DNA of 41,949 nt from positions 1 through 41,949 of the forward strand of contig JAKAXB010000016.1 of the NCBI GenBank assembly GCA_021816765.1, given 5' to 3'. Numbering within the stretch: position 1 is the stretch's first letter; each line of letters starts with the position of its first letter. Made by a program: the position numbers and the translations under genes. Positions 1 through 8,746 of the stretch are shown here, one piece after another. Under the pieces are notes generated by a model. The model searched no databases and was not told the origin of the DNA. It saw only the letters and a program-made list of their open reading frames with translations. This DNA is from Natronospirales bacterium. GTDB taxonomy: Bacteria > Pseudomonadota > Gammaproteobacteria > Natronospirales > REEB76.

Positions 1-58
1 TGTGCATGGGTGTCTCCGAAGATGTGGTGTCCTCGGTAGACATAAAAACCCATGCACA
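1..58. repeat. Inverted repeat at left window edge
   Basis: TGTGCATGGGT at 1-11 is matched by its exact reverse complement at 48-58, giving an 11-bp perfect inverted repeat around a 36-nt spacer. No gene is visible between 1 and 189. It could be the end of a mobile element cut by the window edge or a transcription-related hairpin; the sequence alone does not decide. Confidence 0.4.
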
Positions 59-146
59 CACTGTTTTTACCCTAGCCTACCGCTCAACGCCCTGAACTTG
101 AAGTCCTTTTTGTGGGGATAGGTCAGGGTCAGATCGGATAAATAGC

Positions 147-161
147 CCCATCCTTGATGGG
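147..161 (-). terminator. Weak hairpin downstream of the MBL-fold gene
   Basis: CCCATC (147-152) and GATGGG (156-161) form a 6-bp stem with a 3-nt loop, about 30 nt past the stop codon of the minus-strand MBL-fold gene. Read on the minus strand, the stem is followed by a short, imperfect T/A-rich stretch. It may be a weak intrinsic terminator, but the U-tract is poor. Confidence 0.3.
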
Positions 162-189
162 AGCAGACTGCGGACCGCCAATCAGACTG

Positions 190-1146
190 TTACGTCTTGG
201 TCCGATCCAACCACACTGCAAGCCCCTGGGCATTCAGCTCCACGTCCATTCCCAGCCACAAGTCCACCGTGGCCTGATCCAGTGTGCAGCCGTGCTCGCG
301 GACGCGCTTCACCAGATACGCGTGCATGAGGTTCTTCATGCAGGCGCCGCGCTGTTCGCCTTGGCCGGCGCAGTTGCGGGCGATGCCCACGTAGGCGTTG
401 AGGCAGGCATGCATGTCGGCGGCGAGCCGCGCAACCTCGGTCACCCGGCTGTAGTGGGTGAGAAACACCGCCGCCGGCTCGAATGACATGATGCGGTCCA
501 GCGAGGCATGCGCCTGCTGCGGATCGAAATGTGTGGGCGTGGTGGCGGGGAAAATGAACGCACCTTTGGCGGTGTCGAATGCCCGGTAGGAAATGCCGAA
601 GGTGTCGCCGGCGAACACGCTGTGGCTCTCCGCGTCCACCAGGCAGTAATGGTGCAGCGCGTGGCCGGGGGTGTGGATGCAGTGGAACTCGCTGCCGTCG
701 AGCCGGAAACGCGCGTCGTCCCGTGCTTCCACGATGCGCTCCGCCGGAATGGGGACGATCTCGCCGTACAGTCCGGCAAAAGCCTCTGCGCCATACACGG
801 CTTTTGTGCCGGCGATGAGCTTATCCGGTTCGACCAGGTGAGCCGCGCCGCGCGGATGCACCAGCACCTTGGCGTTCGGCAGGTGCCGCAGAAGTTCACC
901 GGCGCCGCCGGCGTGGTCCAGATGCACGTGGGTGAGAAACACCCAATCCACCTCGGCCGGATCAAGATTTTTGGCGGTGAGCGCCGCCAGCAGCCGCGGC
1001 ACGGAATGGTTCACGCCCACGTCCACGAAGGCGGCACGCCCGCCGCGCACCATCAGGTGGCTGGCATCCAGCCGCGGACGCACGTAGTCCGTGTCTATGG
1101 CGCTGATGCCGTGGTCAAAATCCCAGAGTTCCGGAATGTTCTGCAT
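190..1146 (-). CDS. MBL-fold metallo-hydrolase
   Basis: This 318-residue protein has the metallo-beta-lactamase fold signature THVHLDHAGG (about residues 72-81), which supplies the HxHxDH zinc ligands. Further metal-site motifs follow: TPGHALHHY, FAGDTFG and a later FLTHYSR. The last ~80 residues, after the MBL core, are a helical extension with several Cys and His and no domain I recognise. There is no signal peptide, so it is probably cytoplasmic. The fold hydrolyses thioesters, lactones, phosphodiesters or beta-lactams, and the substrate cannot be told here. The ATG at 1146 has no clear Shine-Dalgarno but is the only start that keeps the complete first beta strand. It stands alone, with a small minus-strand gene upstream. 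Family is certain, specific function unknown. Confidence 0.88.
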   Translation of the reverse strand: MQNIPELWDFDHGISAIDTDYVRPRLDASHLMVRGGRAAFVDVGVNHSVPRLLAALTAKNLDPAEVDWVFLTHVHLDHAGGAGELLRHLPNAKVLVHPRGAAHLVEPDKLIAGTKAVYGAEAFAGLYGEIVPIPAERIVEARDDARFRLDGSEFHCIHTPGHALHHYCLVDAESHSVFAGDTFGISYRAFDTAKGAFIFPATTPTHFDPQQAHASLDRIMSFEPAAVFLTHYSRVTEVARLAADMHACLNAYVGIARNCAGQGEQRGACMKNLMHAYLVKRVREHGCTLDQATVDLWLGMDVELNAQGLAVWLDRTKT

Positions 1147-1199
1147 GCGGGCACGCGCAGGCGGGGAGGATGCTCATTGTAACGCGCGTGCACGCGTGG

Positions 1200-1598
1200 T
1201 CAGAGGGCGTTGAACAATCCGCCCACCAGATCGCCTGCTACCGCGAAGCCCGCACCCATGCCGAGTCCCGAGGTGACATTGCCCCAGAAACCACCGCCGC
1301 CCAGGGTGGATCGGCCGGCCCAGCCGCGGGCCTGGGTGGTGGGCGCCGGATGCGACTGCAGGTCCTGCTCCAGCGCCTGGATGTGCTCGGCCATCTGGTT
1401 GACCATGCTCACCATGTTCTGATGCTGGGCCTGGAAGCCCAGCAGGATTTCCTTGAGATCCATGGCCCACTCGCGTCCGGTGGCGGCATCGGGCGCCGCG
1501 GCCTGCAGTTTCTGCACAAAGTCCTGGGTCTGCTGCACCAGGCCCTGGGCCTGCTGCTCGATTTTGGCAATCTGGGTCTCGGCACTTTGATAATCCAT
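1200..1598 (-). CDS. Small coiled-coil protein with Gly-rich hydrophobic tail
   Basis: This 132-residue protein is not one I can name. Residues 1-80 are strongly helical and rich in Q, E, A and K, with heptad-like spacing suggesting a coiled coil. Residues 95-132 form a glycine-rich, partly hydrophobic tail (GGGGFWGNV, GLGMGAGFAV, GDLVGGLF). Similar tails occur in DUF2076-type proteins, where they may contact membranes; that comparison is inference. CGGAG lies about 8 nt upstream of the ATG at 1598 and supports this start. It sits between rimO and the MBL-fold gene on the same strand, with 54 and 78 nt gaps, so the three could share a transcript. Confidence 0.72.
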   Translation of the reverse strand: MDYQSAETQIAKIEQQAQGLVQQTQDFVQKLQAAAPDAATGREWAMDLKEILLGFQAQHQNMVSMVNQMAEHIQALEQDLQSHPAPTTQARGWAGRSTLGGGGFWGNVTSGLGMGAGFAVAGDLVGGLFNAL

Positions 1599-1675
1599 GA
1601 CATGCTCCGTGGCGGTTGCTTTTAGGACTCGTGTTAGACGCCGCCGCGGGCAGGGAGTTCGCAGCGGGGACGCCG

Positions 1676-3016
1676 TCAGACGGGCACAGCCTCGAGATCG
1701 TGCTGGCCGGCGCCGGTCACCCGTACCTGCGCGAATTGTCCGGGTTTGAGAGTGGCCGCGGTTTTCACCGTCACCATGCCGTCAATCTCCGGCGCATCGG
1801 CGAAACTGCGCGCCAGCGCCGTGCCATCCGCAACGCTGTCCACCAGCGCCGTGAGCTCGCGGCCGACAAAACGCCGCAGCCGCGCCGCGCTGATGCCAGC
1901 CTGCAATTGCATGAAGGTCTCGCGGCGCGCCTCCCTCTCCGCCTGGGGAACATGGCCGGGCAGCGCGTTGGCGTCGGCGCCCTCCACCGGCGAATAGATG
2001 AAGCAGCCGACACGGTCAAGCTGCGCTTCCTTTATAAAGGCCAGCAGCTCCTCAAACTCGGCTTCGGTCTCGCCGGGAAACCCCACGATGAACGTGGAAC
2101 GGATGGTGAGATCGGGACACAACTTGCGCCAGGCTTCAATGCGTCTGAGCGCCTTTTCGCCCGCCGCCGGGCGGCGCATGGCCCTGAGTATCCCGGGGCT
2201 CGCGTGCTGCAGCGGGATATCCATGTACGGCAGAATCCTGCCATCCGCCATCAGCGGTATCACTTCATCCACGTGCGGATACGGGTACACATAGTGCAGC
2301 CGCACCCACACGCCGAGCTCGCCGAGTGCGTGGCACAGGTCCGTCATGTGGGTGCGATACTCGCGTCCGCGCCACGCGTCGCCGGCATATTTGATGTCCA
2401 CGCCGTAAGCGGAGGTGTCCTGGGCCACCACCAGCAGTTCCTTGACGCCGTCGCGCACCAGTGTTTCCGCTTCGCGCATGACTTCGCCTATGTTTCTGCT
2501 CACGAGCCGGCCGCGCAGTTTCGGAATGATGCAGAAGCTGCACTTGTGATTGCAGCCTTCCGAGATCTTCAGATAGGCGTAATGCCGCGGCGTGAGCTTG
2601 ATGCCGCTCGCGGGTATCAGGTCCAGGTAGGGATTGCGCGGCGGCGGCGCCAGTTGCGCATGCACCGCGCGCATCACGGACTCGTAATCGTGGGGCCCGG
2701 TGATGGCAAGTACGTCCGGATGCTGCTCGCGGATGAGCGACTCGCGTTTTCCGAGGCAGCCGGTGACGATCACCTTGCCGTTCTCCGCCAGCGCCTCGCC
2801 GATGGCGTCAAGCGATTCCCGTTGCGCCGCCTCGATGAAGCCGCAGGTGTTCACCACCACCAAATCCGCTTCGCGGTAGCCGCCCACCACCGCGTAACCC
2901 TCGATGCGCAATTGCGTGAGGATGCGTTCGGAATCCACCAGCGCCTTGGGACAACCCAGACTCACGAAGCCGATGCGGGGGACGGCCCGGGCGAGACGGT
3001 CGGTGACAGCGGTCAT
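1676..3016 (-). CDS. rimO: Ribosomal protein uS12 methylthiotransferase RimO
   Basis: RimO is a radical-SAM enzyme that adds a methylthio group to a conserved aspartate of ribosomal protein S12. The 446-residue product has the normal length. The N-terminal UPF0004 domain supplies three cluster cysteines (C22 in SLGCPK, C58 in NTCGF, C87 in TGCLG). The radical-SAM motif is GCNHKCSFC (C155, C159, C162), followed by PKLRGR, which RimO shares with MiaB. The C-terminal TRAM domain runs from about residue 375. MiaB is the alternative, but the [12 protein letters not shown] start and the short N-terminus are typical of RimO. No convincing ribosome-binding site is seen before the ATG at 3016. Confidence 0.96.
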   Translation of the reverse strand: MTAVTDRLARAVPRIGFVSLGCPKALVDSERILTQLRIEGYAVVGGYREADLVVVNTCGFIEAAQRESLDAIGEALAENGKVIVTGCLGKRESLIREQHPDVLAITGPHDYESVMRAVHAQLAPPPRNPYLDLIPASGIKLTPRHYAYLKISEGCNHKCSFCIIPKLRGRLVSRNIGEVMREAETLVRDGVKELLVVAQDTSAYGVDIKYAGDAWRGREYRTHMTDLCHALGELGVWVRLHYVYPYPHVDEVIPLMADGRILPYMDIPLQHASPGILRAMRRPAAGEKALRRIEAWRKLCPDLTIRSTFIVGFPGETEAEFEELLAFIKEAQLDRVGCFIYSPVEGADANALPGHVPQAEREARRETFMQLQAGISAARLRRFVGRELTALVDSVADGTALARSFADAPEIDGMVTVKTAATLKPGQFAQVRVTGAGQHDLEAVPV

Positions 3017-3189
3017 GCGTTTGTGTGTAAAACGGGGGCGCGTATGCTACGCCGCCGTCCAGGCGACTGGCAAGAAACCCGCGTGTTTTCAGGCGCCCGG
3101 ATACGCGCATGCCGCCGCGGCCGGCGGTCAACTGGCGTCCGCATGAGACGTTGGTGCAACATGAGGATGGTTTTTTTCGGAGAACCGCC

Positions 3190-4029
3190 ATGCGGTATTG
3201 CGGGCTGCGATTTGCCGGCGCCCTGGTGTGGGCCGTCGGCGTCACGTTTGGCGGCGGCGCCTGCGCGGCAGACCGGGCGGGCACCGTGGTGCTGGCGGTG
3301 GGTAATGTCACCGACCAGGCCGCGGACGGCAACCGGCGCACGCTGCACGACGGCGACGGAATCTATTCCGGCGACAGTCTGAGCACCGGCCGCGGCGCTT
3401 ATCTGGATCTGGATTTCGCGGACGGCGGTCGCATACTGCTCCGGCCCGGCACCCGCTTCCAGGTCGAACACTACCGCTACGCAGCCGCGGCGCCCGCGCA
3501 AACCGCCGCGCCGGCCACTGCCCGCAGTGAGATCCACGAGAGCGCCTTCTTCCGTCTCATCAAGGGCGGGTTGCGTGCCATCAGTGGCCTGATTGGTCAC
3601 GTCACCCGCGCTGATTACCGTCTGGACACGCCGGTGGCTACCATCGGCATCCGCGGCACGGAATACGACGTGCGTTACTGCAATAACGACTGCGGCGATA
3701 AGGCCGGTGCCGCCGGCGCACTGCAGAACGGTCTTTACACCGGCGTGGACCGGGGTGCCATCGCCATCAGCAATCGGGCGGGCGAGATCATCACCACCGC
3801 CGGACAGTTTCTGTATGTGCATGACACCCGCTCCCGCATCAGGCTGTTGCGGGGCCGGCCGGCGGTGCTGCAACACATGCGTCTGCCGGAACGTTACCGG
3901 CAGCTGGAGGGAAAGCGTCTGAAAAGCCTCAACAGGCAGCGACTGGAGGAACGGCGGCGTTTGGAAATGCGGCTGAAACTGCGCGAGGAATTGCGGCATC
4001 GCATCCGCAGGGGGTCCGGCGGCGGCTAG
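3190..4029 (+). CDS. FecR-domain exported protein
   Basis: The start is placed at the ATG at 3190 because CGGAG lies 7 nt upstream and the reading frame then opens with a signal peptide (MRYCGLRFAGALVWAVG, cut near ACAAD). The 279-residue product has a FecR domain: residues 30-95 include the GDxLSTGRGAYLDLDFADGG strand pair and residues 146-160 carry the TPVATIGIRGTEYDV motif. The last ~60 residues are a very basic Arg/Leu/Glu-rich helix. Classical FecR is an inner-membrane anti-sigma regulator, but there is no sigma factor or TonB receptor next to it and no transmembrane helix after the signal sequence. A periplasmic structural or ligand-binding role is more likely than FecR-type signalling; the exact role is unknown. 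Confidence 0.85.
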   Translation: MRYCGLRFAGALVWAVGVTFGGGACAADRAGTVVLAVGNVTDQAADGNRRTLHDGDGIYSGDSLSTGRGAYLDLDFADGGRILLRPGTRFQVEHYRYAAAAPAQTAAPATARSEIHESAFFRLIKGGLRAISGLIGHVTRADYRLDTPVATIGIRGTEYDVRYCNNDCGDKAGAAGALQNGLYTGVDRGAIAISNRAGEIITTAGQFLYVHDTRSRIRLLRGRPAVLQHMRLPERYRQLEGKRLKSLNRQRLEERRRLEMRLKLREELRHRIRRGSGGG

Positions 4030-4046
4030 CAACAAACCTTGTCAAA

Positions 4047-4074
4047 AAAACGGCCCGTCCAGGCGGGCCGTTTT
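4047..4074. terminator. Bidirectional intrinsic terminator
   Basis: AAAACGGCCCG (4047-4057) pairs perfectly with CGGGCCGTTTT (4064-4074) around a 6-nt loop. The stem is GC-rich and flanked by an A-tract on the left and a T-tract on the right. It lies between the converging FecR-domain gene (stop at 4029) and the glutathione peroxidase gene (stop at 4093), so it can end transcription from both sides. Confidence 0.93.
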
Positions 4075-4092
4075 GTATGAGCAACCGTCAGG

Positions 4093-4566
4093 TTACAGCG
4101 CCGCCCGCAGATCGGCACGTAATTGCTTGTCCTCCGGAACGGTCTTCGGCGAATAACGCTGGATGAGCCTGCCGTCCTTGCCAACGAGGAATTTCTCGAA
4201 GTTCCACTGGATATCCGCACCGCCGCTCTCGTTTTTGAGCCAGACGTACAATGGATGTGCCCCCTTGCCGTTCACCTCGATCTTGCCGGTGAGCGGAAAA
4301 GTCACGGCGTAGCGCATGCTGCAAAAAGCCTTGATCTGCGTTTCCGTACCCGGCTCCTGTTGGCCGAACTGGTTGCAGGGCAGGCCTACAACCACGAAGC
4401 CCCTGTTGCTGAACTCGCGGTAGAGTTTCTCCAGTCCCGCGTACTGGGGCGTGAGCCCGCATTCGCTGGCCACATTGACCACCAGCACCACCTTGTCCTT
4501 GAAGTCCTTCAGGGACTGGTCCTTGCCTTCGATGGTCTTGACGTTGAAATCATGCAAGCGGTTCAT
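4093..4566 (-). CDS. Glutathione peroxidase (thiol peroxidase, Cys type)
   Basis: This enzyme reduces hydrogen and organic hydroperoxides, in bacteria usually with thioredoxin. It shows the complete GPx tetrad: C36 in NVASECG (Cys instead of selenocysteine), Q70 in NQFGQQEPG, W121 and N122 in QWNFEKFLV. The 157-residue length is normal for the family. AGGAG sits 7 nt before the second of two adjacent ATGs, so 4566 is chosen; 4569 is also possible. The start overlaps the end of the upstream NfeD-like gene (stop codon at 4550-4552), so the two genes are likely translationally coupled. Confidence 0.95.
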   Translation of the reverse strand: MNRLHDFNVKTIEGKDQSLKDFKDKVVLVVNVASECGLTPQYAGLEKLYREFSNRGFVVVGLPCNQFGQQEPGTETQIKAFCSMRYAVTFPLTGKIEVNGKGAHPLYVWLKNESGGADIQWNFEKFLVGKDGRLIQRYSPKTVPEDKQLRADLRAAL

Positions 4567-4855
4567 CATTCTGCTCCTGCGTGACGGGTCCGGCGGATTC
4601 CACCCGGGCTCGGGGTTTTCCACCGATGAAACGGATTATGACACCCGCCGCGGTGAGGATCACGAATCCTCCCAACTGCCACGGCCACGCGATCTGCGGA
4701 AACAGCATCAGCATGAAGCCCACGCCGCCTGCGGCGATGGCAGCGCTGACCAGCCGTGCCTTGGGCACGAATACGTCCGCGAGACCCAGTGCGACCGCCA
4801 GCAGCCACCAGTCGAGGAAATCCAGCGATTCCAGGAAATACAGCAACGGATTCAT
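4550..4855 (-). CDS. Small NfeD/YbbK-like inner-membrane protein
   Basis: This 101-residue protein has an N-terminal amphipathic helix (LESLDFLDWW), then hydrophobic segments at about 17-30, 36-53 and 60-76, and a hydrophilic tail. The FLxxLDxxxWWLLA opening resembles the membrane half of NfeD/YbbK proteins, which assist SPFH/stomatin-family membrane complexes. The OB-fold that usually follows in NfeD is absent, and no SPFH gene is adjacent, so this assignment is tentative. The ATG at 4855 is preferred because it starts directly with the conserved helix; the ribosome-binding site is weak. The gene overlaps the start of glutathione peroxidase. Confidence 0.72.
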   Translation of the reverse strand: MNPLLYFLESLDFLDWWLLAVALGLADVFVPKARLVSAAIAAGGVGFMLMLFPQIAWPWQLGGFVILTAAGVIIRFIGGKPRARVESAGPVTQEQNDEPLA

Positions 4856-5025
4856 GCGGTTCCCGGGAGGACCCATGAGCAGCCGTTCATGTGGTGGCAT
4901 TGATTCCAGCCCGGGTGGGATGCACTCTGGTACACAGTTCTTTGCAGGTGTTGTGTTGCGGGGAACATGCGTCCAAGAATACAGTCAACTCCGGTGTACG
5001 GTAAAATCTTGAAGAGGAAACTGAT

Positions 5026-5700
5026 ATGGGCAAGATGATCGCGTTTAACCGCATTGATGGTAAACAGGCTCACGGCTACCTTGCCGAAGCCAAAAACTCC
5101 GGTGCCCCGGGCGTGGTGGTGATCCAGGAGTGGTGGGGTTTGCAGGGGCAGATCAAGGCGGTCTGCGAGCGTTTCGCTCAGGCCGGGTTTCATGCGCTCG
5201 CTCCCGATCTCTACAACGGCAAGACCGTGCCCTACCATGATACTGCCGCCGCCAATGCCGCCATGTCATCGCTGGATTTCAAGGCGGCCACCGAGCAGAC
5301 GGTGCGCGGCGCGGTGCAGTATCTCAAGTCCTGCGGTGGCAAAGCGGGTCTCACCGGCTTCTGCATGGGCGGGGCGGTGACCGTCATCGGCGCGGTGCAC
5401 ATCCCGGAGCTGGATGCGGCGGTGGCCTTCTACGGCCTGCCCCCGGGAAACGTGGCAGCGGCGAAAGACGTGCGCGTGCCGTTCCAGGGCCATTTCGCCA
5501 GCCAGGACGACTGGTGCACACCGGCCATGGTGGATGCTTTCGAGAAAGAACTGAAAGCCGCGGCCAAGACCTTCGAGATCTACCGCTACACCGGCCAGCA
5601 CGCCTTCATGAACTCGGAGCGCAAGGAAGTCTATAACGACGCGGCGGCGAATCAGGCCTGGGAACGTTGCCTCACGTTTTTCCGCAAGCACATGGCATAA
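5026..5700 (+). CDS. Dienelactone hydrolase family protein
   Basis: This 224-residue alpha/beta-hydrolase belongs to the carboxymethylenebutenolidase family, whose founding member hydrolyses dienelactone to maleylacetate in chlorocatechol degradation. The catalytic triad is visible: nucleophile C113 in GFCMGG, an acid in SQDDWC (D161 or D162), and H192 in TGQHAF. The conserved E35 in IQEWWG, which positions the Cys, is present. GAGGAAA lies 6-7 nt upstream of the ATG at 5026. No aromatic-degradation genes are nearby, so it is probably one of the many general-purpose homologues. It diverges from the NfeD-like gene with a 170-nt gap that must hold both promoters. Confidence 0.92.
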   Translation: MGKMIAFNRIDGKQAHGYLAEAKNSGAPGVVVIQEWWGLQGQIKAVCERFAQAGFHALAPDLYNGKTVPYHDTAAANAAMSSLDFKAATEQTVRGAVQYLKSCGGKAGLTGFCMGGAVTVIGAVHIPELDAAVAFYGLPPGNVAAAKDVRVPFQGHFASQDDWCTPAMVDAFEKELKAAAKTFEIYRYTGQHAFMNSERKEVYNDAAANQAWERCLTFFRKHMA

Positions 5701-5797
5701 TCCCGTAACCGGCGTGATACGGGCAACCATTGGATACGCAGTGCCTATACAACGGGTTACAGAACGCCGATGGCCTCGCGTCCGACTTGCGCCGCTA

Positions 5798-6436
5798 TCA
5801 TCCCGGTCCGTCGCCATCGGGATCCTCGCCCCCTGACGTCCCGCCGAAGGTGCTATCAATGAGTCCCGGTGGCTGAGCCACACAGCCGCTGGGGCTGATC
5901 TGCGGGGTCAGATAGCGCGGGGTCTCGGCAGCGCCCACGGCAACCGAGGAACCGTCCGGATAAAATACCCGGATTCCCTGCAGCCGGCCGCAGAAGTGAA
6001 TTTCGCTGCGGCTGGCCCATACCGGATCTTTCGTCACCAGCTCCTCGTGGCTGCCCGCCGCAAAGGGCCCGAGGGCAACCAAGTCCCGGGTCGGAGGCCG
6101 GCCGCGGCGATTCAATACCGGCCGGTTGCCGTTATAGGCGGAGAGCTGAAAGACCACCCGCTTGAGCGGCTGTTGAGCCGTGTTGATGAAGCCCACTCTG
6201 GTGAATATGGCATACCGCCGGTTTATCCATAATGGGAAATTCGAGGCTACCGTCGGAGTATATAGCCGGTACACCACCAGCGGCCGGTGGGCCCGCTGGG
6301 CCGCAGCAACACTGCCAGCGAAGCGCCGGGTGGGAGAAACCGTGGCGCAGGCGGTGAACATTAATGTCGCCAATCCGATCAAGACCATACTTGGTGTACA
6401 TGGGCTGCCTCCTCTGCGATCTTTGCCTGTATCCAT
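5798..6436 (-). CDS. Predicted lipoprotein of unknown function
   Basis: The hydrophobic stretch MVLIGLATLMFTAC ends in a lipobox-like FTAC, so this is probably an exported lipoprotein of about 180 mature residues. The central part (about 75-190) looks like a beta-rich domain: IFTRVGFINTAQQPLKRVVFQL, then HFCGRLQGIRVFYPDGSS. I do not recognise the family. The start is uncertain. The ATG at 6436 has only a weak ribosome-binding site. A strong AGGAGG at 6408-6413 sits 6 nt before an ATG at 6401 that is one base out of frame; that start encodes MYTK and would run straight into the signal sequence if one nucleotide were lost. A sequencing or natural frameshift near 6390-6399 is possible. Confidence 0.6.
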   Translation of the reverse strand: MDTGKDRRGGSPCTPSMVLIGLATLMFTACATVSPTRRFAGSVAAAQRAHRPLVVYRLYTPTVASNFPLWINRRYAIFTRVGFINTAQQPLKRVVFQLSAYNGNRPVLNRRGRPPTRDLVALGPFAAGSHEELVTKDPVWASRSEIHFCGRLQGIRVFYPDGSSVAVGAAETPRYLTPQISPSGCVAQPPGLIDSTFGGTSGGEDPDGDGPG

Positions 6437-6588
6437 CTGACCCGGCGATCGGGAGCCGCGGGAACTTAAATATACAGACTAGCCCCTGAACAGGTTGTAT
6501 CTCAAGGAGATGCACGAAGTTTAATGGGATAGGGGGTTTTTCCGCAGCTTATCGGTCCATTCGGATACAAGGCGCGGAACAGCCGCAA

Positions 6589-8481
6589 TCAGGCGCTGCG
6601 GCGCAGTTTCATGCCGCGCTTTTTGAGATGCACCAGCAACAGTGAGATGGCCGCAGGCGTGACGCCGGGGATGCGTGCCGCCTGGCCGAGGGTCTGGGGC
6701 CTGACCTGCGTGAGCTTCTGGCGCACTTCGTTGGACAGGCCGCGCACGGCATGGAAATCGAAACTTGCCGGCAGCGGGGTTTCCTCCTGGCGGCGGGCAC
6801 GGGCGATTTCCTCCCGCTGGCGCTCAATGTAACCGGCGTAGCGCACGCCGATTTCCACCTGTTCCGCCACTTCCGGTGTCACGCCCGCCTCCCCCACGCC
6901 CGCAAGCATCGCCAGTTTCCGGTAATTCATTTCCGGCCGGCGCAGCAGATCCAGCGCCTGTACCTCGCGCGCCAGTGGTGCGCCGAAAAATTCGATGGCC
7001 TGGCTCTCCGGGATGTCGTTGGGCCGCAGCAGGATGTTTTGCAGCCGTGCGGTCTCGCACTCAATGGCTGTGCGCTTCTCCGAAAATTTCCTCCAGCGCG
7101 CCTCATCCACCAGGTGCAGCTTGCGACCGGTCTCCGTGAGACGCAGGTCGGCGTTGTCTTCCCGCAGCATCAGCCGGTGCTCAGCGCGGCTGGTGAACAT
7201 GCGATAGGGTTCCGGCGCGCCGCGGGTGATGAGGTCATCCACCAGCACGCCAAGATACGCCTGATCACGCCCCGGCCACCAGGGTTCCTTCTGCTGTACT
7301 GCGAGTGCGGCGTTGATGCCAGCGAGCAATCCTTGCGCGGCGGCTTCTTCATAACCGGTGGTGCCGTTGATCTGACCGGCAAAATACAGGCCGCCGATGT
7401 ATTTGGTTTCCAGCGAATATTTGAGATCCCGCGGATCGAAGTAGTCGTACTCGATGGCATAGCCGGGGCGGGTGATATGCGCGTTCTCGAAGCCCTGGAT
7501 GGAGCGCACCAGCGCGTACTGCACATCGAAAGGCAGGCTGGTGGAGATGCCGTTGGGATACACTTCGTGGGTGTCCAGGCCTTCCGGCTCGATGAAGATC
7601 TGGTGGCTGGTCTTGTCGGCGAAGCGCGTGACCTTGTCTTCCACTGACGGACAATAGCGCGGACCCACACCCTCGATGACGCCGGTGTACATGGGTGAGC
7701 GGTCCAGTCCGGACTTGATGATCTCGTGGGTACGGGCGTTGGTGTGGGTGATGTGGCATGCCACTTGGCGCGGATGTTCCTCACGTGCGCCCATGAAAGA
7801 GAATACCGGCGTCGGTTCATCGCCCGACTGCACGCCAAGGCCGGCGTAATGGATGCTGCGACCGTCCAGGCGCGGTGGCGTGCCGGTCTTCAGGCGCCCG
7901 ACCCGGAACGGCAGCTCCCGCAGACGCCGTGCCAGCCGGTTGGCCGGCGGATCACCGGCGCGGCCGCCTGCGTGATTTTCGAGACCGATGTGGATGCGCC
8001 CGCCCAGAAACGTGCCGACCGTGAGCACCACCGCGGGCGCGAGGAATCGCAGACCCATTTGGGTGACGACGCCGGTAATGTGTTCACCTTCCATCACCAA
8101 GTCGTCCACCGCCTGCTGGAACAGCGTCAGATTCGCCTGATTCTCGATGAGACTACGGATCGCCTTTTTATATAGAGTGCGGTCCGCCTGGGCACGGGTG
8201 GCGCGCACCGCCGGACCCTTGCTGGCGTTGAGGATGCGGAACTGGATGCCGGCCCGGTCAGCGGCACGCGCCATGGCGCCGCCCAGGGCGTCAATTTCCT
8301 TGACCAGGTGTCCCTTGCCGATGCCGCCGATGGCCGGATTGCAGCTCATCTGCCCCAGGGTTTCCACATTGTGGGTGAGCAGCAAGGTGGCACAACTCAT
8401 GCGCGCGGCGGCGAGCGCCGCCTCGGTGCCGGCATGGCCGCCGCCCACCACGATCACGTCGAAATGCCGGGGGTAATCCAT
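6589..8481 (-). CDS. mnmG: tRNA uridine 5-carboxymethylaminomethyl modification enzyme MnmG (GidA)
   Basis: MnmG with MnmE installs the carboxymethylaminomethyl group at U34 of certain tRNAs, using FAD, NADH and methylenetetrahydrofolate. The 630-residue product matches the E. coli length. The FAD-binding [15 protein letters not shown] is at the N-terminus, followed by the signature [43 protein letters not shown] and the C-terminal MnmE-binding helical domain ([11 protein letters not shown], ending [10 protein letters not shown]) are also present. The ATG at 8481 is chosen over upstream in-frame ATGs because it opens directly with the Rossmann strand and has a GAGGA 8 nt upstream. The usual neighbours rsmG, parA and parB are absent. 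Confidence 0.97.
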   Translation of the reverse strand: MDYPRHFDVIVVGGGHAGTEAALAAARMSCATLLLTHNVETLGQMSCNPAIGGIGKGHLVKEIDALGGAMARAADRAGIQFRILNASKGPAVRATRAQADRTLYKKAIRSLIENQANLTLFQQAVDDLVMEGEHITGVVTQMGLRFLAPAVVLTVGTFLGGRIHIGLENHAGGRAGDPPANRLARRLRELPFRVGRLKTGTPPRLDGRSIHYAGLGVQSGDEPTPVFSFMGAREEHPRQVACHITHTNARTHEIIKSGLDRSPMYTGVIEGVGPRYCPSVEDKVTRFADKTSHQIFIEPEGLDTHEVYPNGISTSLPFDVQYALVRSIQGFENAHITRPGYAIEYDYFDPRDLKYSLETKYIGGLYFAGQINGTTGYEEAAAQGLLAGINAALAVQQKEPWWPGRDQAYLGVLVDDLITRGAPEPYRMFTSRAEHRLMLREDNADLRLTETGRKLHLVDEARWRKFSEKRTAIECETARLQNILLRPNDIPESQAIEFFGAPLAREVQALDLLRRPEMNYRKLAMLAGVGEAGVTPEVAEQVEIGVRYAGYIERQREEIARARRQEETPLPASFDFHAVRGLSNEVRQKLTQVRPQTLGQAARIPGVTPAAISLLLVHLKKRGMKLRRSA

Positions 8482-8746
8482 TGTCGAGTCCTCGAAAGGG
8501 GCGGGATTGTAGGCCCTTGTCCGCATCCAGGCCAGCCAGCCGGGGTACATGACGCATCGCGCCAGGCAACGTGGGACATTGTGCTGCACGCGGCATCAAC
8601 AGGTTTCGCTCCGGGGACAGCGGGCGTATCCGGCGGGAAGAACCCATCGTGCACAGCGCTTTTGTCGAGGCTGTGATTCCACCGGTTACCGGTGCAGGAC
8701 CATGTGCCGGGCGTCCCGGGATCGGTCCCATAGTCCGTGATGTGGA

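Noticed and set aside
1616-3382. A 588-codon plus-strand frame across rimO
   Set aside because: Entirely opposite a gene with complete radical-SAM motifs; no protein signature of its own.
5701-5724. CCCGTA/TACGGG hairpin after the dienelactone hydrolase gene as terminator
   Set aside because: Only a 6-bp stem with a long loop and no U-tract.
8680-8694. Palindrome CACCGGTTACCGGTG upstream of mnmG
   Set aside because: Perfect arms, but no promoter or regulator context; could be chance in GC-rich sequence.
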